Source: Lamellibrachia satsuma | Lineage: Eukaryota; Annelida; Polychaeta; Sabellida; Siboglinidae | NCBI GenBank assembly: GCA_033239005.1 | Contig: BSQZ01000126.1 | Span: 665,001-729,000, forward strand | Direction: 5' to 3' | DNA: 64,000 bases | Shown: positions 37,253-49,139 of the stretch, in pieces | Layout of the letters: each line of letters starts with the position of its first letter | How positions within the stretch are numbered: position 1 is the stretch's first letter | The notes under the pieces: generated by a model | Told to the model about the DNA's origin: nothing | Databases searched by the model: none | The model's input: the letters and a program-made list of their open reading frames with translations, nothing else | Position numbers and translations under genes: made by a program

Positions 37253-39073
37253 TACATAAGACTTTTCCATGATAATTTCCCCTCACGAGAGGCTACCGCT
37301 GTTATAAGGTCATTGTACACTTTCAAAAGGGGCAGCATTCTCAAAAGGTGGACTACTGTGTGCGTGCATGCGTGTATCCTGAAGAAAAACTGCCATCTGG
37401 TGTATTTTCTGGTAAACTTGGCACCCCCCTTTTTCAGAATCTGGATCCGCCATAAATTATGACCGTTGAAAAACTTCAAATCAGTAACTCCAGGTACTTA
37501 TTAGCGCCTATAGTCCAAACACACCAATCTAGGAATTGTGATTTTGTAAAAATAATAGTTGAATGGAACCAACTCAGTGAGCGGCTGAAACAATGGGTGA
37601 CTTCAACCAACAGACTTTATGCGCACTCACCCTCCGACGTAGACTGTAGCCAATGTTGGGAACGTACCAGAATTTTAGACATCTCTTACCCTTATTCATG
37701 AAGATATGAATGGAAAACAACAATTTCGATGATTGGTGCAAAGGTACAATTGTACAAAAATACCAAAGAATGGTGATCTCACTAACTGTAGCAACTGAAC
37801 GACCGAACCATCTTTTGAGAGCATGTTTTTTTTAACTGCGACATTTTCAGAAATCATCCCAAAACTCTCCGATTTATTGTCTCTGCGTCTCTTTAACCTT
37901 TACTGCTATGTCCTCCAAGCTGATATATGTTATGTTTCGTCATCATTTTCCTAGATACCATTTTGGGTGATGCAATTAAATGCCTTCTGTAATATGATTG
38001 CCACGAAAAACAACACACTCCATATGGCAAATGGACAACAAAGCATTTAGTTTTCTCGAGCAACATTGTTACGTATTTGTGTAACCCAACCAGATGAGAT
38101 ATCTCTCAGTTTTGTTTTAAACATATTCAGAGTGCTAGCATTTAAACAGTTAGTATCTTTGAGTACAGATAAGCGCCGGGGGGGGGGGGGAGAAACACAG
38201 CAGAGACAGCTAGTGTCAATATTTATAAGCACGACGCCGGTACTGCCTGTACCTAGCAGCACTGTTCAAACAGAGTAACCTGGCCATACACAAAACACAA
38301 ATAGCCCATCTAGGATCTCGACAAGTCAATCATAGTAACTCATTAATTTAACTTACTTCTATGAGGCGGCGCAACAGGTTACACTCGGAAAAAAATCAGA
38401 TTTCTTCCAGAGGGGTCATGTGGCCCAATACTCCTAAGTAATCCACTGTCATGTGTATTTTAGCAGCGGATTTCTGAACTTTAAAGTGGGGGAAGTAACC
38501 CTAATTTATGCACTATTTTATCGCATGGTTAGTACCTTGAGTCACTCACTAGAAGCCACTAGGATAGCATTCCCAGATTAACTAGCTGGACCGGTTTTAG
38601 TGTATGACCACCGCAGTTTGTCATGGACCGGAGACGTGTGCAGACGGTGATACTCTACATTAGACGGTGATACTCTACATTAGACATGTAGGCAAACGCC
38701 ACGTGTTTGACCTTTGCAAGAGGATTGTCGACGCACACCTGTCACCTGCTGTAGAATGTGTCAGACTGATAATTGGCTCCTTTTGTTGTGTAGATTATTT
38801 GCCTAACAAAGGATTTTGCACACCTCACTACCCAACATGCACCTCACTTCCGGTAACATTGTCACGTTACCGTATGCGGTTTGATGTGTTTTCTGTGCGT
38901 ACAGTCGTTAACATACCTCTTTTTATAAGAAATCCAGATATGTTTTTAATGACAAGTAGGTATAATGAAAGTTTATTCATTGGGACATTTGTGTAAGGTC
39001 ATAGTATTCGGATTACGCATCGCAACGCCGAGATACGGATGTTGAAAGGTGAGTGGGGTCATTCCTAGTTGCA

Positions 39074-39146
<73 letters not shown>

Positions 39147-40675
39147 TTACAGGGGCTCAAGCTGATTCAGTTGCCCGTGCTCGCAAGAAGCTCGCCTGTT
39201 GAATTCAATGTCGTTCGTGTATGCCTAGGCAGTGTCATACTGTGAAACTTAAATACATACTTCAATAAATACTTAAATAAATACTTAGTATATAATATGC
39301 ATGAAACTAATTGTTTGTTATGTTATATTGTTATATTTTATCATATATGATTGGTGATTTGTGAAATTAAATTGAAAGTTATTTGTAACCTTGGTTTATG
39401 TGTTAAGTATGTCTAGCACTAACTAATGCGAACACGAGGTGCGGCTATTTCTGTTCAACAAGTTAGTAATGTGGCGGTCGTTCAATTACAGTGTCACGGT
39501 GGGTCTGGTAAACATGCATTCATCTGGCCGCTCCTATTCCGGTCACTGCAGAAAATGGTGGGAAGCATTGCGTAACGCATTAGACAGTTTCAGCAGAGTT
39601 CTAGTTTGCTAGCTCTACCTTGCTAGCTCCTTAGCTAATAGGCACTCACGTCAGCTGGATTTGTCGGTCACCTGTGCTCAATAAGCGTCGCGCCGAGATA
39701 CTCCTACTTAAACACAGATACAATGGTATCCATTAGTGAATACTTATCAGTTTGCATACGTTATTTCAAAGAAGACATGTTTAAGTTTTACATACGATGT
39801 AAGCTAGATATCTAAGTTATATTTATTAGCAGGACAGGGAGAACACCACTAATTTTTACTACCGTTCGTACTTTTAAGAACGGTAATGGGAGGGGTCTCA
39901 ACGTAAGTCCCACCTGTTTAGGGGAGCGACCACGTCTCACCAGTTTTGAGAGTACCATCTCCCACCAATCCAACCTCCCACCAATGTTGAGGTCAACCTA
40001 CCACCATTTTTGAGGACCCAACACTCGATTATGGCTAGGAATGAGATAAGTTTAACTTATATGGTATATAAGTTGCATTGAGATACCTTGGGAGTAATTT
40101 TTTTTATTTCACTTTGTCTCAGTTGCTGCATTAATTAAGCGAATAAATTGCCATGGTTTTGCTTGACTACATCCGGGAAAGTAAGGTCTGACATATATAG
40201 CTCGATTCAATGTTTGTGATGACAATTGCATGACGTATATCATGTTTATTATTGAATACGTTATATTAAGACACACATTTAGTATTTTGTTACCCGGGAT
40301 CTTTCATCACAAACGGTTTACGCATCTATATATTGATACGTCTTTTCGACAATTTGTGCAGCCTGGTTTATTTTAGTAATGAAGTTGTCCAAACCAGACT
40401 GACGATTCAATGCAGCCAACGCCAGGCCAAAATAGCAACGTATTTCGATTTATTTAAGTGGCGCGATCTGGCGGATAGTCTAGAAAATACATTGCATATC
40501 ATGTGTGAACGTACTTGTCTCTGGTTTTCCGTATTTGATCAACTAACTTTGGAACCAGGGTCTTTAAAAAGTGATGTGGCCTATATGGTTGTCCCCCCTT
40601 AGGCACATGTCAATGACAGTATGATCCCGCGTGCATGAAGACATTGTTTTAGACACGTTTATGACGGGGTATATC
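37253..40675. other. Mostly unassigned sequence
   Basis: I see no supported gene. Contents: a G-run at 38179-38190; a minus-strand scrap 'NASTLNMFKTKLRDI' at 38070-38130 resembling a LINE ORF end; an (AT)n run at 39079-39142; and a small hairpin 'accgttc...gaacggt' at about 39862-39885. Confidence 0.4.
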
Positions 40676-40832
40676 AAGGTATATCATTGTATGCCATGGA
40701 ATACCATGGTATATCATGGTACATCATTGTATACCATGGTATACCATGGTATATCAGGTATTTACCATGGTTTACCTGTTTCAAAACACAATGGCATACC
40801 ATGTATTTACCATGGTATATTTTCATAAGGGT
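40676..40832. repeat. CCATGG palindrome cluster, related to the MITE-like element at 28.4 kb
   Basis: Many 'taccatggtata' and 'tatcatggtac' words in both orientations, ending 'tttcataagggtagaacgcc', like the right part of the 28382-28642 element. Confidence 0.7.
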
Positions 40833-41110
40833 AGAACGCCAGACTCGGCTGAGGGAACCCGGGTTCAAATCCAATTGCTGCCGTATCAAAGTTTTGACCA
40901 TTTTGTTCCACCACATTACCACAGTTCACTCTGCTGTAAATGGGTACCCAGGTACAGACAAGTGTGGAAATGTGAACGAATAATCTTCGCATGTTTTCAG
41001 CAACATTGCTGAATACTTCCTAGAGAAGTTCAGAAGGTGTTGAAATGAACTGGTCAGCCAGGGGGTGAACTGTTAAGCACGTTGAACAATCCCAAGGACT
41101 GGATACAGTG
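40832..41110 (+). mobile_element. tRNA-derived SINE, family 2
   Basis: B-box 'CCGGGTTCAAATCCAA' near 40860, then the body 'gctgccgtatcaaag', 'cacattaccacagttcactc', 'gtggaaatgtg.acgaataat', 'agagaagtt', 'atgaac.ggt...cagggggtgaactg'. It matches 47110-47350. Confidence 0.7.
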
Positions 41111-41146
41111 CTGTGTAAACGTACCTTTACTTGAGGTCTTTTGCAG

Positions 41147-41252
41147 GTGCTGCAGCAGCCAGGAACAATTTGGGTGGATCAAGAGTGAACAATATGAAGG
41201 GTCACTTCTATCGGATCGCTCTTGCCTATCCCCACTTTGTGTATGGCTACAG
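41147..41252 (+). pseudogene. Exon A of an unidentified duplicated gene (copy 1)
   Basis: Flanked by 'cttttgcag' and GT. It encodes 'AARNNLGGSRVNNMKGHFYR' then 'IALAYPHFVYGY'. The copy at 47404-47485 encodes the parallel 'KGHFSRIAVAYPHFV', where most changes between the copies are conservative, suggesting past selection for protein. I do not recognise the family. Confidence 0.45.
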
Positions 41253-41731
41253 GTTGGTGTCATAAATATACATAACCGCCTTGGAAGCTGGCCTTCATGG
41301 TCCTCTTGGAAATTCATTGGATTATGAGTGGAACAGACATTACAATAAACTATAACGATGAATTGTGGGGGAGGGGAGAATGTCACATTAGATTGAGAAA
41401 CTAACTTTTACGTTTGTTCTAATAAATCAGTATTAGCGCTGAGTAGTAATGGCTTTTGTTTTGGTACCCAGATTGATTTGTTTAATGTTGTTATATATTA
41501 TTTCACTGTACATCCTTCTTGTCAAAAGATATTTAATTTTTATGAGCATGCTGTAGACCAGAAGAGAACGTCATTTATATAAATACAACCACCTGGGAAA
41601 ATGCAGATTGCTCAAACTGAGATACATATGATAGATTGTTGTCCTTTGCAGCATATCAAAGTGTGGGTGTGCGAACTGTTTCATTGAAGCAGATCTACAG
41701 ATCTATGTAACTTTTCTGATGGATTTGATAG

Positions 41732-41822
41732 ATAAGGTGGTCCTCAATGCCAAGGTACTCAACAGTGGCCAGGAGAACTGTAACAGGATGGTGGCCGCCA
41801 CCATCCAGTCCATATATTCTTG
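41732..41822 (+). pseudogene. Exon B of the duplicated gene, truncated (copy 1)
   Basis: Encodes 'DKVVLNAKVLNSGQENCNRM' then 'VAATIQSIYS' and a stop. Compared with copy 2 (48763-48954), its first 13 or so codons and everything after the stop are lost. Confidence 0.5.
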
Positions 41823-41929
41823 AATTAATTAAACATAACTTTTTTACCAAACTAACGGTGCTTTTCCTCTTTGTTCCCTGCTGTACACGGGTTAGGGTCA
41901 GGTAAAATATTGTTGAGTCACTCTTTCTG

Positions 41930-42720
41930 TTGTTTCTTTCCATACTTTTCTATCGGCCGCCCCCTCTCCATCTTTCACCCTCCCCGATCTTATCGTATCC
42001 CACCACACGCAGTCCTTCCATCTTAGCTGTTCGCTTCCCGTTTTCTTGCATTCTTGCTGTTTTTCCACCTCTCTCTTCCACTCTCTTTACAAGTTTGTCT
42101 GCAACCATCCTTACCATGTGGCCTGCCTCACCAATCTTCCTGTTCAGCTGTCCTGTTGCGTCCCAACTTTCCTCAGGTTGTTCATCCTTCTCTCGTCAAC
42201 CCTTTTTGTTCTTGTTATTCGACGAACCCATAACCAAACTTGCAGCTGCTGTTGTTGTTCTGTCTACGCCACAGTCTCCATATACAGATACAGGCATGCT
42301 GGTTTAACGCAAGCTCTCAGGACTTTCCTTTTAAGCTTTATCAAAATGTTTCTGTCCAACATGTCTCCCTCTACCTTTCCCCGAGCATTCGCTCCCTGTT
42401 GTATCCGACATCGCATTTCTACCTCTGAATGCCCATCCTCATTAACCATTCCTCCAATGTACACAAAACCATCCACTTGGTTGATCTCCTTACCATCCAA
42501 ACTAATGTTCAAGTCCTCTCTCTGATGTCAAACCCACATCACTTCTGTCTTCTCCAGGCTCATTTTCAGTCCGTGCTTCTTGAACACCCCCTTCCATTCC
42601 TCCAACACTTCATGTAGTTCTTGTTTGTTGTCTGCTGTCATGGCCAGATCATTTGCATACAACACCTACCTGAGAACATCCTTTATGCTGATCTTCCTGG
42701 TGATCAGTGCCAGCACCATG
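41930..42720 (-). mobile_element. Non-LTR retrotransposon fragment (RT C-terminal half), copy 1
   Basis: Minus-strand pieces: 'YANDLAMTADNKQELHEVLE' (YADD box mutated to YAND), 'KKHGLKMSLEKTEVMWV', 'LDGKEINQVDGFVYIGGMVN', 'LKRKVLRACVKPACLYLYME', and a basic end. It is a RT-plus-C-terminus of the endonuclease/RT LINE type. The same insertion at the same relative place lies at 49140-50025, so the LINE was there before the duplication. Confidence 0.8.
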
Positions 42721-42865
42721 TTAAACAGTAAAGGGTCACTCCCTTGCCTCTAACCGATGTTAACTGGAAACTCTTCCGCCAACCCAGATATCTTCTTTTT
42801 GTTCTCAGGAACATGACAGGTCTGGGTGATGCACGCCATGACACAGAACTGGCAGTTAAATCTAT

Positions 42866-43412
42866 CACGGTGGCTGTGCTCAGTAGGAAAGGCAAAGTCG
42901 GGGTGTGGCATTCCACGGCACAGAAATGGCAGGTAATTCGCTCACGGTGGCTATACTCAGTAGTACAGCAAATTCGGGGTGTGGCATGCAATGGCACATA
43001 ACTGGCACGCAATTATCTCACGGTGGCTGTACTCAGTAGGAGAATCAAGGTCATTGTGTGGCAAGCCATGGCACAGATCTGGCAGGTAATTCTCTCACGG
43101 TGGCTGTACTCAGTAGGAGAGGCAAGGTCGGGGTGTTTTATGTCATGACACAAAACTAGCAGGTAATTCTCTCAAGGTGACTATACTCAATAGGACAGGC
43201 AAGGTCAGGGTGTGGCATGCCATGACACAACACTGGTAGGTAATTATCTCATGGTGGGTGTACTCAGTAAGACAGGCAAGGTCGGGGTGTGGCATGCCAT
43301 GACACATAACTGACAGGTAATTATCTCATGGTGGCTGTACTCAGCAAGACAGGCAAGGTTTTGGTGTCGCATGCTATGACACAGAACTGGCAAGTAATCA
43401 GATAAATAAAAC
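42866..43412. repeat. 77-bp minisatellite (cacggtggctgtactcagta...)
   Basis: About seven units of 'cacggtggctgtactcagta' + 'gga.aggcaaggtcggggtg' + 'tggcatgccatgacacagaa' + 'ctggcaggtaattatct'. Present only in duplication copy 1. Confidence 0.9.
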
Positions 43413-44434
43413 ATAGTTTGCATGCTCTTTTTACAATAAAAAGTAAAACAATATTAATAACATACTGTGTTGTATCCGTCCAAGATAATTTGTTAGTTAA
43501 ACTGTTCCTTTATTAACCATGATATAACCAGGATTGACGTAAACACTAGTATATGTAGTGCTCTTTGTGGAATGCAGTATCATTTATTCAGCTTCTGCAG
43601 AGGAAATGTATCAAACCGGTAGAAATGTGCAAAGACTGCACATATTTATGTTGTGTTGTAGGTACAAAACATGGTTCCAGTGACAAGGTATGACACGGTT
43701 TGGTCATTATCTATTCCAGGGTGGTAACAACGGATTGATATGCTACGTAGGTAGGTGGTGTAAAACTTTGAAAAAGGCATGCAAAAAGCGCGTTGCCGCT
43801 CTTGAGGTGCGAAATGACTATGTAAGTAAAATCGAAAACAATTGTTGACTATTGAGAACAGTGATGACAAGAAAGCTTCGGTACTTTGGCCACTGTACAA
43901 GGAAGAAGATGTTTGATTTTTACAGGTATGGTGCTAGAGGATGCAGAAAGTCCGTTTGGTGGACGAGAAACTGAGAACAAGTTTAAATGGATCAGAATCC
44001 ACCAAAGCTTCCTAGGCCCGGAGACAGTGGTGGTCAACAAGGGCTCTCACCACGGCCACACATTTAATATAAGCTGGTGTACTGACAGGACAGTAGTTGG
44101 TGTAATGCTGGTATCGATATGAAAAAAGGCAACCATAATTATTATATTTATGATGATATAGAAAACCAAATAAAGCCTTTTTAAAATGTAATTCCCACCC
44201 CGGGGGCCATATGGACGATTCCCCATATGACCCTCCATGTTCGTCAGAAGGGGCTCCTGTGTAACCTTGTAGAGTTTCATCTAGATTGGCCCACAAATAC
44301 GTCCGTGAATAGGACACAACTGACAGACCAACATAAACTTCTTTATAGATTAGATAGAGTAGACAGAATATGTGTATGCAGATATTGAAAACTAAAGCTG
44401 ATTGCGTGTTGTTGTTTCTGCATCCTACCTACAG
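43413..44434. other. Unassigned sequence in duplication copy 1
   Basis: No family recognised. At 43860-43920 'MTRKLRYFGHCTRKKMFD' resembles the 'KL.yFGH..R' motif near the end of LINE ORFs. An ORF at 43886-44122 has an AG just upstream of its ATG but no recognisable domain. Confidence 0.3.
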
Positions 44435-44524
44435 ATATGCAAAAGTTCCCGCTGCGTATGAAGGACATATACCATAGTAGGGACCGTGTCAAAACACTCA
44501 ATGTCTATCTCGCCCCCACAACAG
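44435..44524 (+). CDS. Exon C of the unidentified duplicated gene (copy 1, splice sites intact)
   Basis: Bounded by CTACAG and GTGAGT. Encodes 'MQKFPLRMKDIYHSRDRVKT' then 'LNVYLAPTT'. The counterpart at about 50153-50245 reads 'MQKFPLSMKGRYHSGN' but has lost both splice sites (ACAG to ACAC, and no GTGAGT). Confidence 0.4.
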
Positions 44525-44775
44525 GTGAGTCTCTCTGCTTGCTACATTTGTCTAGAATGTTAGAACTAAATGTTATAAATACTGACTAATTCAGAGAAAC
44601 TACACTGAAGACTAACGTCTCATTTAGATGTGTTGATTATATTTCTTACGCTAATGTGCAAGTTGCTCCTTTGAAGCAGGGCTGTTTTGGTATTGTACAT
44701 TGCTTGACTGTTTTCAGCCCTGAGTGGGAAATAGATTGAGATAGCCTACTGGACAATTTCGGGAGCTGCGCATGT

Positions 44776-46017
44776 GATATGATATTAAATCCGAGTTTGT
44801 TATTATTGGTAGGGTAAATGTTGCATGTCTATTTGAATCGATTAGGTGTGCACAATATGTTGCAAGATGTTTCCTTATGTGTCAGTCTTTAGATTGCATG
44901 TAGAGAAGCAAAGTAAAATCAAAACCTGTGGAAAGCATTAGCTTAACAGTGTGACCTGGCTGTTCTTTGAAGAGAACAATTTTGCATATGTGCAGGAGTG
45001 CCATAAAACACTATCATTATGTAGCCTTTTTGTTTTGGGAGTGACGTAGAGTGATATAATGAAAGCATTGAGTTACTAAAATGCAAGGAAGGACATCAAC
45101 ATAATAATTTACATGTAAATGATTAAGGATTGACAGACGTTTGGTACGATGACAATAAAACTGATGCCGATTGATCAAATAATGCGAATCGAGAATAATA
45201 AACTGAATCTGAATATGTAATGATCGATATTCTTTTGTTTAAAAAATAAGAGACGTGAGTGACACTTAGCCATTATCAGCCATTTGGTTGCACCTCCTAT
45301 CGGTCGGTGGAGAGACCAATCCACAGTCACCGAATCTCTTATAGTAGCATTCCAGCAGCTCTCAGGGGAGAGATTTGTCGGCCCCCAGACCATTGTAGTT
45401 CTCCACCCAAACTACTGACAATCCCTGTGTTGAGCTAGCAACCTCTCATGACAACACGTCTACCCGTTTATATAGTAGGTACACCCTTTTTAGGTGAATT
45501 TATGGTGTGAACTCTTCAAACATGTTCACTTTACATTTATCTGACATAACATTTACTAATTAAACAATTTAGTTAATTAGAATGTTTCGTAAATAGCATA
45601 CTTCATGTTGTAATGGAGCAAAGTGTATAATATGCATAAATAATATTACTAGTCTATGTTATTGGTATTCATGTATGCAGATTTATTGGTGGAAATTATG
45701 CGCATGCGCCGGAAGTGATCACTCTAAGATGGCGTCTACTACAGCGTCGGTCGAGTATCAATAAACCTACATAACCCTGCCTAAGGAATGCAACACACTC
45801 CAAGTGGAAAAGGTTTATTATATGGCCAATAATATCATCGAACAGTTGTGTTAACTGGTATGTCTGTTTATTATCTATGCATCTAGCAGTTCCCACTGCC
45901 GTTACTTTGTCAGTCAAAACGCTTAGAAAGTGTCTCGTCTCCCTGCCAGCAACAGACTAGCCACATTTTCATGCAACTAATATACAGTCATGAGCTGCAT
46001 CAGAAGCAGAAAAAGAT
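44776..46017. other. Unassigned sequence between the duplication copies
   Basis: No supported gene. A minus-strand scrap at 45240-45410 reads 'ELLECYYKRFGDCGLVSPPT' and looks like coding sequence of an unknown element. Confidence 0.3.
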
Positions 46018-46525
46018 AGCAATTATTCTGGTATCCTAATCGTATCGACACATGCGTGTTGTTCTATTGAGGATACGTAATCGTTCTGTTTACAGCATTT
46101 TTTTTCAACACGTTTACACACAAAAATAATAGTACGCATCAGTTAGTGTGCGTTCCGTGTTCTGCTGTAAATGTGACTTCAACGTGGGCAGAAAAGGACA
46201 GCCCCTTCCACTGGACTCCCAAGCACGCACACACGCATGGATGAGGGAGGGAGGGAGGGAGGGAGGGAGGGAGAGAGGGAGGGAGGGAGGGAAGGAGGGA
46301 GGGAGGGAGGGAGGGAGGGAGGGAGGGAGGCGGGGATGGAAGCAGGCAGGTGGAAAGCGGGAAGGCAGGCAAACAGACAGGAACAATGCTTTCTTGGTAT
46401 CCAGTCCTTGGGATTGCTCAAAGTGTTTTACATTACAACCCATGGCAGAAATGTTCGTTCAAAATCCACCTCAACTTCTCTGGAAAGCAATTATTCTGGT
46501 ATCCTAATTGTAACGACACATGCAT
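46018..46525. repeat. Dispersed repeat with (GGGA)n, paralogue of 36080-36470
   Basis: Starts 'tattctggtatcctaatcgt'. It holds a (GGGA)n run at 46236-46330 and a minus-strand family-2 SINE end ('caacttctctggaaagca', 'agtccttgggattgctcaa'). The first block is repeated at 46490-46570, so it flanks the microsatellite on both sides. Confidence 0.8.
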
Positions 46526-47029
46526 AGTTTTATGTCGAGAATACGTAATCATCCTGTTTAAAGCAATTTTTTTTATTTATCAAATGCACAATCAAATGAA
46601 CGTAATTCTTTGAATAATTATTGTTGTTAGATTCACTTTCACATAACTGAAGTGAGCAGTACCTTCAGCAGATTATGAAATCGTTGTCTGACCTGTGAAT
46701 CCACTTTCACACCGTGCTCCTTAAAAAGTGCTCTGTATGTCAAATGTTCAATGCCTGAGCTGTTGTTTATACAACATGGAAATACCAACTGGTCTGTAGG
46801 ATTATGGCTTCAGAGATTACCTTTTCATTGAAACAAATTAAACAATACAGTCAAATGACTCCCTTGTGTTGTGTTTGCACTGTTGGTGTGGGTTCGCGTG
46901 GCAGCTCATTTGGGAAGTAAACAGCAGCAGTAGTATTGACAGATGTGACAATGATGACAGTGGCAATGCCAAAATGACAATAACAACAGTGGCAATGACA
47001 GTTGTCTGTGGTTTATACTGCTATGTTTG
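46526..47029. other. Unassigned sequence
   Basis: No feature is seen, apart from short 'acaatgacagtggcaatgac' repeats at 46945-47005. Confidence 0.3.
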
Positions 47030-47035
47030 ATGTGT

Positions 47036-47355
47036 ACCTCACAACGCGTCCGGCTAGATGGTTGTCAACTGACTCGGTGAAAATGTCTGCTTATTTTCGT
47101 CAGCTGAAGCAACCCGGGTTCAAACCCTCTTGCTGCCGTATCAAAGCTTTGGCAATTTTTCCCCACATTACCACAGTTCACTCAGCTATAAATGAGTACA
47201 CAACTAGAGACAGTGGTGGAAATGTGGACGAATAATCTTCGATAAATAATGGCAGCGTGGCTGAATGCTTTCCAGAGAAGTTGAGATGGCGTTGGAATGA
47301 ACAGGTGTACCAGGGGGTGAACTGATAAACACGTTAAACAATCCCAAGGAATGGA
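47036..47355 (+). mobile_element. tRNA-derived SINE, family 2
   Basis: A-box region 'CGGCTAGATGGTTGTCAACT' and B-box 'CCGGGTTCAAACCC', then the same body as at 40832-41110, ending 'ggtgaactgataaacacgtt'. Confidence 0.7.
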
Positions 47356-47403
47356 TAGCGAATGCTCTATAATAACGTACCTTTACTTTAGGTCTTCTTA
47401 CAA

Positions 47404-47485
47404 GTGTTGCTGTAGCCAGAAACAGTATCAAGGGTCACTTCAGTCGGATCGCTGTTGCCTATCCCCACTTTGTGTGTTTGCATAG
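47404..47485 (+). pseudogene. Exon A of the duplicated gene (copy 2)
   Basis: Encodes '...VAVARNSIKGHFSRIAVA' then 'YPHFVCLHR' and is followed by GTAGGT. It is shorter than copy 1 by an internal stretch ('NLGGSRVN' region). Confidence 0.4.
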
Positions 47486-47756
47486 GTAGGTGTCATAATG
47501 TGGAATTTCTGCAAATTGCTATTATATGATTTTTTTCCTGGATATGGTTATGTATACATTAGAGTGTATATAGACGGATGGCATAAACAAGTTATACAAT
47601 AATAGTATCCAAGTGTGGTGTGGGAGCCCACATTGGAAGTTTATTGTTAGGCGTGGGGCATGATTATGTAATAATTGTACCCATGATGTTTTCGCTTTTG
47701 GCGTGGTACATTATATTAAAAGGGGTATCAACGTAATGGGACCGACCACGACACGT

Positions 47757-48300
47757 TCGACATCACTGCGGTCGAACGTATTCAGCTGGCGGTGAGATCA
47801 TGCGACAGACGGCCACATCAGTTATCGGTCTATTCAACGCAGCAGTACTGTACGTCCAGCCGACCGTTCAACCGTCTTCCTCGTGTGCGACATCAGAGCG
47901 TCCGCGTCAGCCGTCGTCACGAAACGTCGCCGTCTCCACGATCTATTGACATCCATCTGGCGTACTATCGTCCAGCCGACAACAACCTCGACATCACTGC
48001 GGTCGAACGTATTCAGCTGGCGGTGAGATCATGCGACCGACAGCCACATCAGTTATCGTTCTATCCAACGCAGCAGTACTGTACGTCCAGCCGACCGTTC
48101 AACCGTCTTCCTCGTGTGCGACATCAGAGCGTCCGCGTCAGCCGTCGTCACGAAACGTCGCCGTCTCCACGATCTATTGACATCTGGCGTACTATCGTCC
48201 AGCCGACAACAACCTCGACATCACTGCGGTCGAACGTATTCAGCTGGCGGTGAGATCATGCGACCGACGGCCACATCAGTTGTTGTTCTATTCAACGCAG
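47757..48300. repeat. GC-rich 237-bp tandem repeat, about 2.3 units
   Basis: Units begin 'catcactgcggtcgaacgta' and include 'gtacgtccagccgaccgttc' and 'gtccgcgtcagccgtcgtca'. They are markedly richer in GC and CpG than the surroundings and open on the plus strand (153 codons, 'RSCDRRPHQLS' and 'QQYCTSSRPFNRLPRVRHQS'). No family recognised; probably a piece of a mobile element. Confidence 0.85.
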
Positions 48301-48762
48301 CAGAATGACGCGAAGGGTATTGTTGACTTTGTTCGTCATAAGGCACGCTTCTGTGACTATTTTGTTTTTCGGAATATTGTATTATAAGTGTGAAATACGC
48401 CTTTCTGTTTATTGACGAATTTATTAACACTGATGTTTGTGGTACCGTCTTGGAGTTCTAATAAATCAGTATTGGTGCTGAATGGTAATGGCTTTTGTTT
48501 TGGTAGCTTGCTTGATTTTTTTTCGATGTTGTTATTAATCCTTTCCCTGTGCATCCTTATTGTCAAGGGTTATATTTATTTAGTCAAGAAGAGTACGTCG
48601 TTTTTATATCAGTACAACAATCTGGTAAAATGGATATCGCTCAAACGGAGATACATATAATTGGTTGATTCTGTAATTTTCCTCATCAGAATACCAAAGT
48701 GTGTGTTTATGATCTGTGTCATTGAAGCAGTTCTATGTGACTTGTGTGTTTGTGTGATACAG

Positions 48763-48954
48763 GATGAAGAACTCTGCACGCTGGCATCTCTTATGGTCTG
48801 ACGGAGGTGATAGGTCAGGTTGTCCTCAATGCCAAGGTGCTCAACGCTGTCCAGGAGAACTGTAACATGTTGGTGGCCGCCGCCTTCCACTCCATCATCC
48901 AGTTGTGGAACGTCATGATCAGCAATGATGGCGGCCTCATCACACGTGAGATAG
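48763..48954 (+). CDS. Exon B of the unidentified duplicated gene (copy 2, full)
   Basis: After 'gatacag', the frame from 48771 reads 'TLHAGISYGLTEVIGQVVLN', 'AKVLNAVQENCNMLVAAAFH', 'SIIQLWNVMISNDGGLITRE', then GATAG|GTCAGT. It has no stop in about 61 codons, balanced composition and a plausible donor, so it is the best evidence that this gene was or is real. A TGA lies near the exon start if the first AG is used; an acceptor seven bases later (gatgaag|a) avoids it. I do not recognise the family; the Leu/Ala/Val-rich stretch looks helical. Confidence 0.5.
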
Positions 48955-49139
48955 GTCAGTCAGTGAGATAGGTATGTCAGGAGAAAAGGGCTTTGAGGAG
49001 AATCCTGTCACTATCATGGGCACCAGGTGTATAAATGCTGCACCATAGTAACACAACACCATGTTCGTAGAGGGATGCTAAAAGTTGGCAAACTTTGTAT
49101 TGAAATTATGTTTCTCATAAGCATTTTATACACATGAAA

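Larger units (their letters stand above)
40829..44775. repeat. Segmental duplication, copy 1
   Basis: Shares, in order and orientation with 47030-50485: a family-2 SINE; exon A; a block around 41420-41640; exon B; a minus-strand LINE; exon C; and 3' flank 44575-44775. Copy 1 additionally holds a 77-bp minisatellite and about 1 kb around 43.4-44.4 kb. Confidence 0.85.

Noticed and set aside
43886..44122. 78-codon ORF after a good acceptor-like AG
   Set aside because: No domain, no counterpart in the duplicated unit, and a LINE-like motif in another frame overlaps its start; kept only as unassigned sequence.
46114..46443. Pro/Ser-rich ORF (PPSLPPSLPP)
   Set aside because: It translates the (GGGA)n microsatellite.
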